From: an uncultured Bacilli bacterium
GTDB lineage: Bacteria; Bacillota_I; Bacilli_A; RF39; UBA660
Direction: 5' to 3'
Length of the DNA stretch: 64,000 nt
Assembly (NCBI GenBank): GCA_934096985.1
Contig: CAKONC010000002.1
Span: 124,001-188,000 of the forward strand
Shown one piece after another: positions 63,630 to 64,000 of the stretch. Under the pieces are notes generated by a model. It did not search any database. It worked only from the letters and a program-made list of their open reading frames with translations, and was not told the origin of the DNA. Made by a program: the position numbers and the translations under genes. Each line of letters starts with the position of its first letter. Positions within the stretch are counted from its first letter, which is position 1.

Positions 63630-63650
63630 AATACCTTCCTTCTTACCTAT

Positions 63651-63679
63651 AGTGTACCATTTTAAAATACTTAAATCAA
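63651..63679 (-). promoter_or_regulatory. promoter of the glycosyltransferase-gtrA operon
   Basis: Minus-strand TTGATT (63674-63679), a 17-base spacer and TACACT (63651-63656), about 22 bases upstream of the start codon. Confidence 0.7.
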
Positions 63680-63680
63680 C

Positions 63681-63711
63681 AAAAAATGCATCACTCATTG
63701 ATGCATTTTAA
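63681..63711 (-). terminator. terminator of the partial gene at the window edge
   Basis: AAATGCATCA and TGATGCATTT arms around a five-base loop, followed by a T run on the minus strand and adjoining the stop codon. Confidence 0.85.
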
Positions 63712-64000
63712 GACGCATTAGTAATAAAATCCGCATTTTCTTCGAAATAATTATCTGGAATGCATGAGCCTCTTCCTTCTACTGGAGAGCTATCATCACA
63801 ACCAATATCGGTATTTTCTTCTTCACCTTCGTTTGTGTCAGTTTCATTTACATAAGTACTTGCATCAACAATGTTATAATCATCTACGTTTATTTGATTT
63901 TCATTTCTATAGTCTTCTTCATCATTAAATGCAGGATATCCATCCATAGTATAAACAGAATCTGTTTCTTTATCATATAAGATATAATCAATGTAGTTTC
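63708..64000 (-). CDS. C-terminal part of an acidic protein, truncated by the window edge
   Basis: The frame stays open to 64000, reading NYIDYILYDKETDSVYTMDG and on. The visible 97 or so residues are strongly acidic (NETDTNEGEEENTDIG) with two cysteines (IGCDDSS, GSCIPDN). No motif identifies it. An internal ATG at 63947 exists but the frame continues upstream, so it is treated as partial. A terminator follows the stop. Confidence 0.7.
   Translation of the reverse strand, partial: NYIDYILYDKETDSVYTMDGYPAFNDEEDYRNENQINVDDYNIVDASTYVNETDTNEGEEENTDIGCDDSSPVEGRGSCIPDNYFEENADFITNAS

Overview
The window is a low-GC, AT-rich bacterial chromosome segment with short intergenic gaps, strong AGGAGG-type ribosome binding sites, T-box leaders and Gram-positive envelope genes. 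It reads as an anaerobic, probably gut-associated member of the Bacillota. Supporting this are an oxygen-independent class III ribonucleotide reductase (NrdD/NrdG), a class B-type sortase, a lipoteichoic-acid-synthase-family protein and PduL. The late sporulation genes spoIIIAH, gerE and gerM point to a spore-forming lineage. No rRNA, intact insertion sequence, prophage or CRISPR array was seen. The exact lineage cannot be fixed from this sequence alone.

Layout. 1-11.5 kb: queA, T-box-controlled ileS, nrdDG, a Crp/Fnr-type regulator with a clear operator facing nrdD, murC, dusB and pduL. 11.5-19.4 kb: a membrane acyltransferase, a degenerate histidine phosphatase, a DUF368 undecaprenyl-phosphate translocase, rmuC, a PH-domain protein, a SipW-type exported protein, a YfcC-like carrier and lysS. 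19.4-29.5 kb: a sortase substrate and its divergent sortase, a glycosyltransferase with TPRs, murD, a short alaS, a P-loop kinase and an LTA-synthase-like enzyme. 29.5-35.5 kb: three paralogous anchored proteins, an ABC-2 exporter, yqeY and rpsU.

35.5-38.3 kb holds a compact two-peptide bacteriocin locus: two double-glycine precursors, a short accessory protein and a C39-peptidase ABC exporter. 38.4-40.7 kb holds spoIIIAH, gerE, gerM and tRNA-Arg. 40.8-46.6 kb holds miaB, a D,D-carboxypeptidase, T-box-controlled thrS, a nonsense-inactivated XRE regulator and dgkA.

46.7-58.6 kb is the most accessory-looking part. It contains a 50-codon hydrophobic ORF framed by inverted repeats and convergent promoters, a MATE-kinase chimera left by a deletion, and tandem paralogous anchored proteins. 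A 31-nt palindrome lies between divergent promoters, one of which drives a double-HTH regulator. Next come a lipoprotein, a membrane XRE regulator, and a zinc-ribbon/PD-(D/E)XK/HIRAN nuclease lying between an intact D,D-carboxypeptidase gene and a decayed copy of its 3' end. 58.7-64 kb: a GT-C-like membrane protein, ylxM-ftsY, yebC, gtrA, a polyprenyl-phosphate-type glycosyltransferase and a partial gene at the edge.

Taken together, most genes serve translation and cell-envelope assembly (murC, murD, DUF368, dgkA, D,D-carboxypeptidases, LTA synthase, sortase, GtrA/GT2), with islands of competition and mobile-type genes between them.
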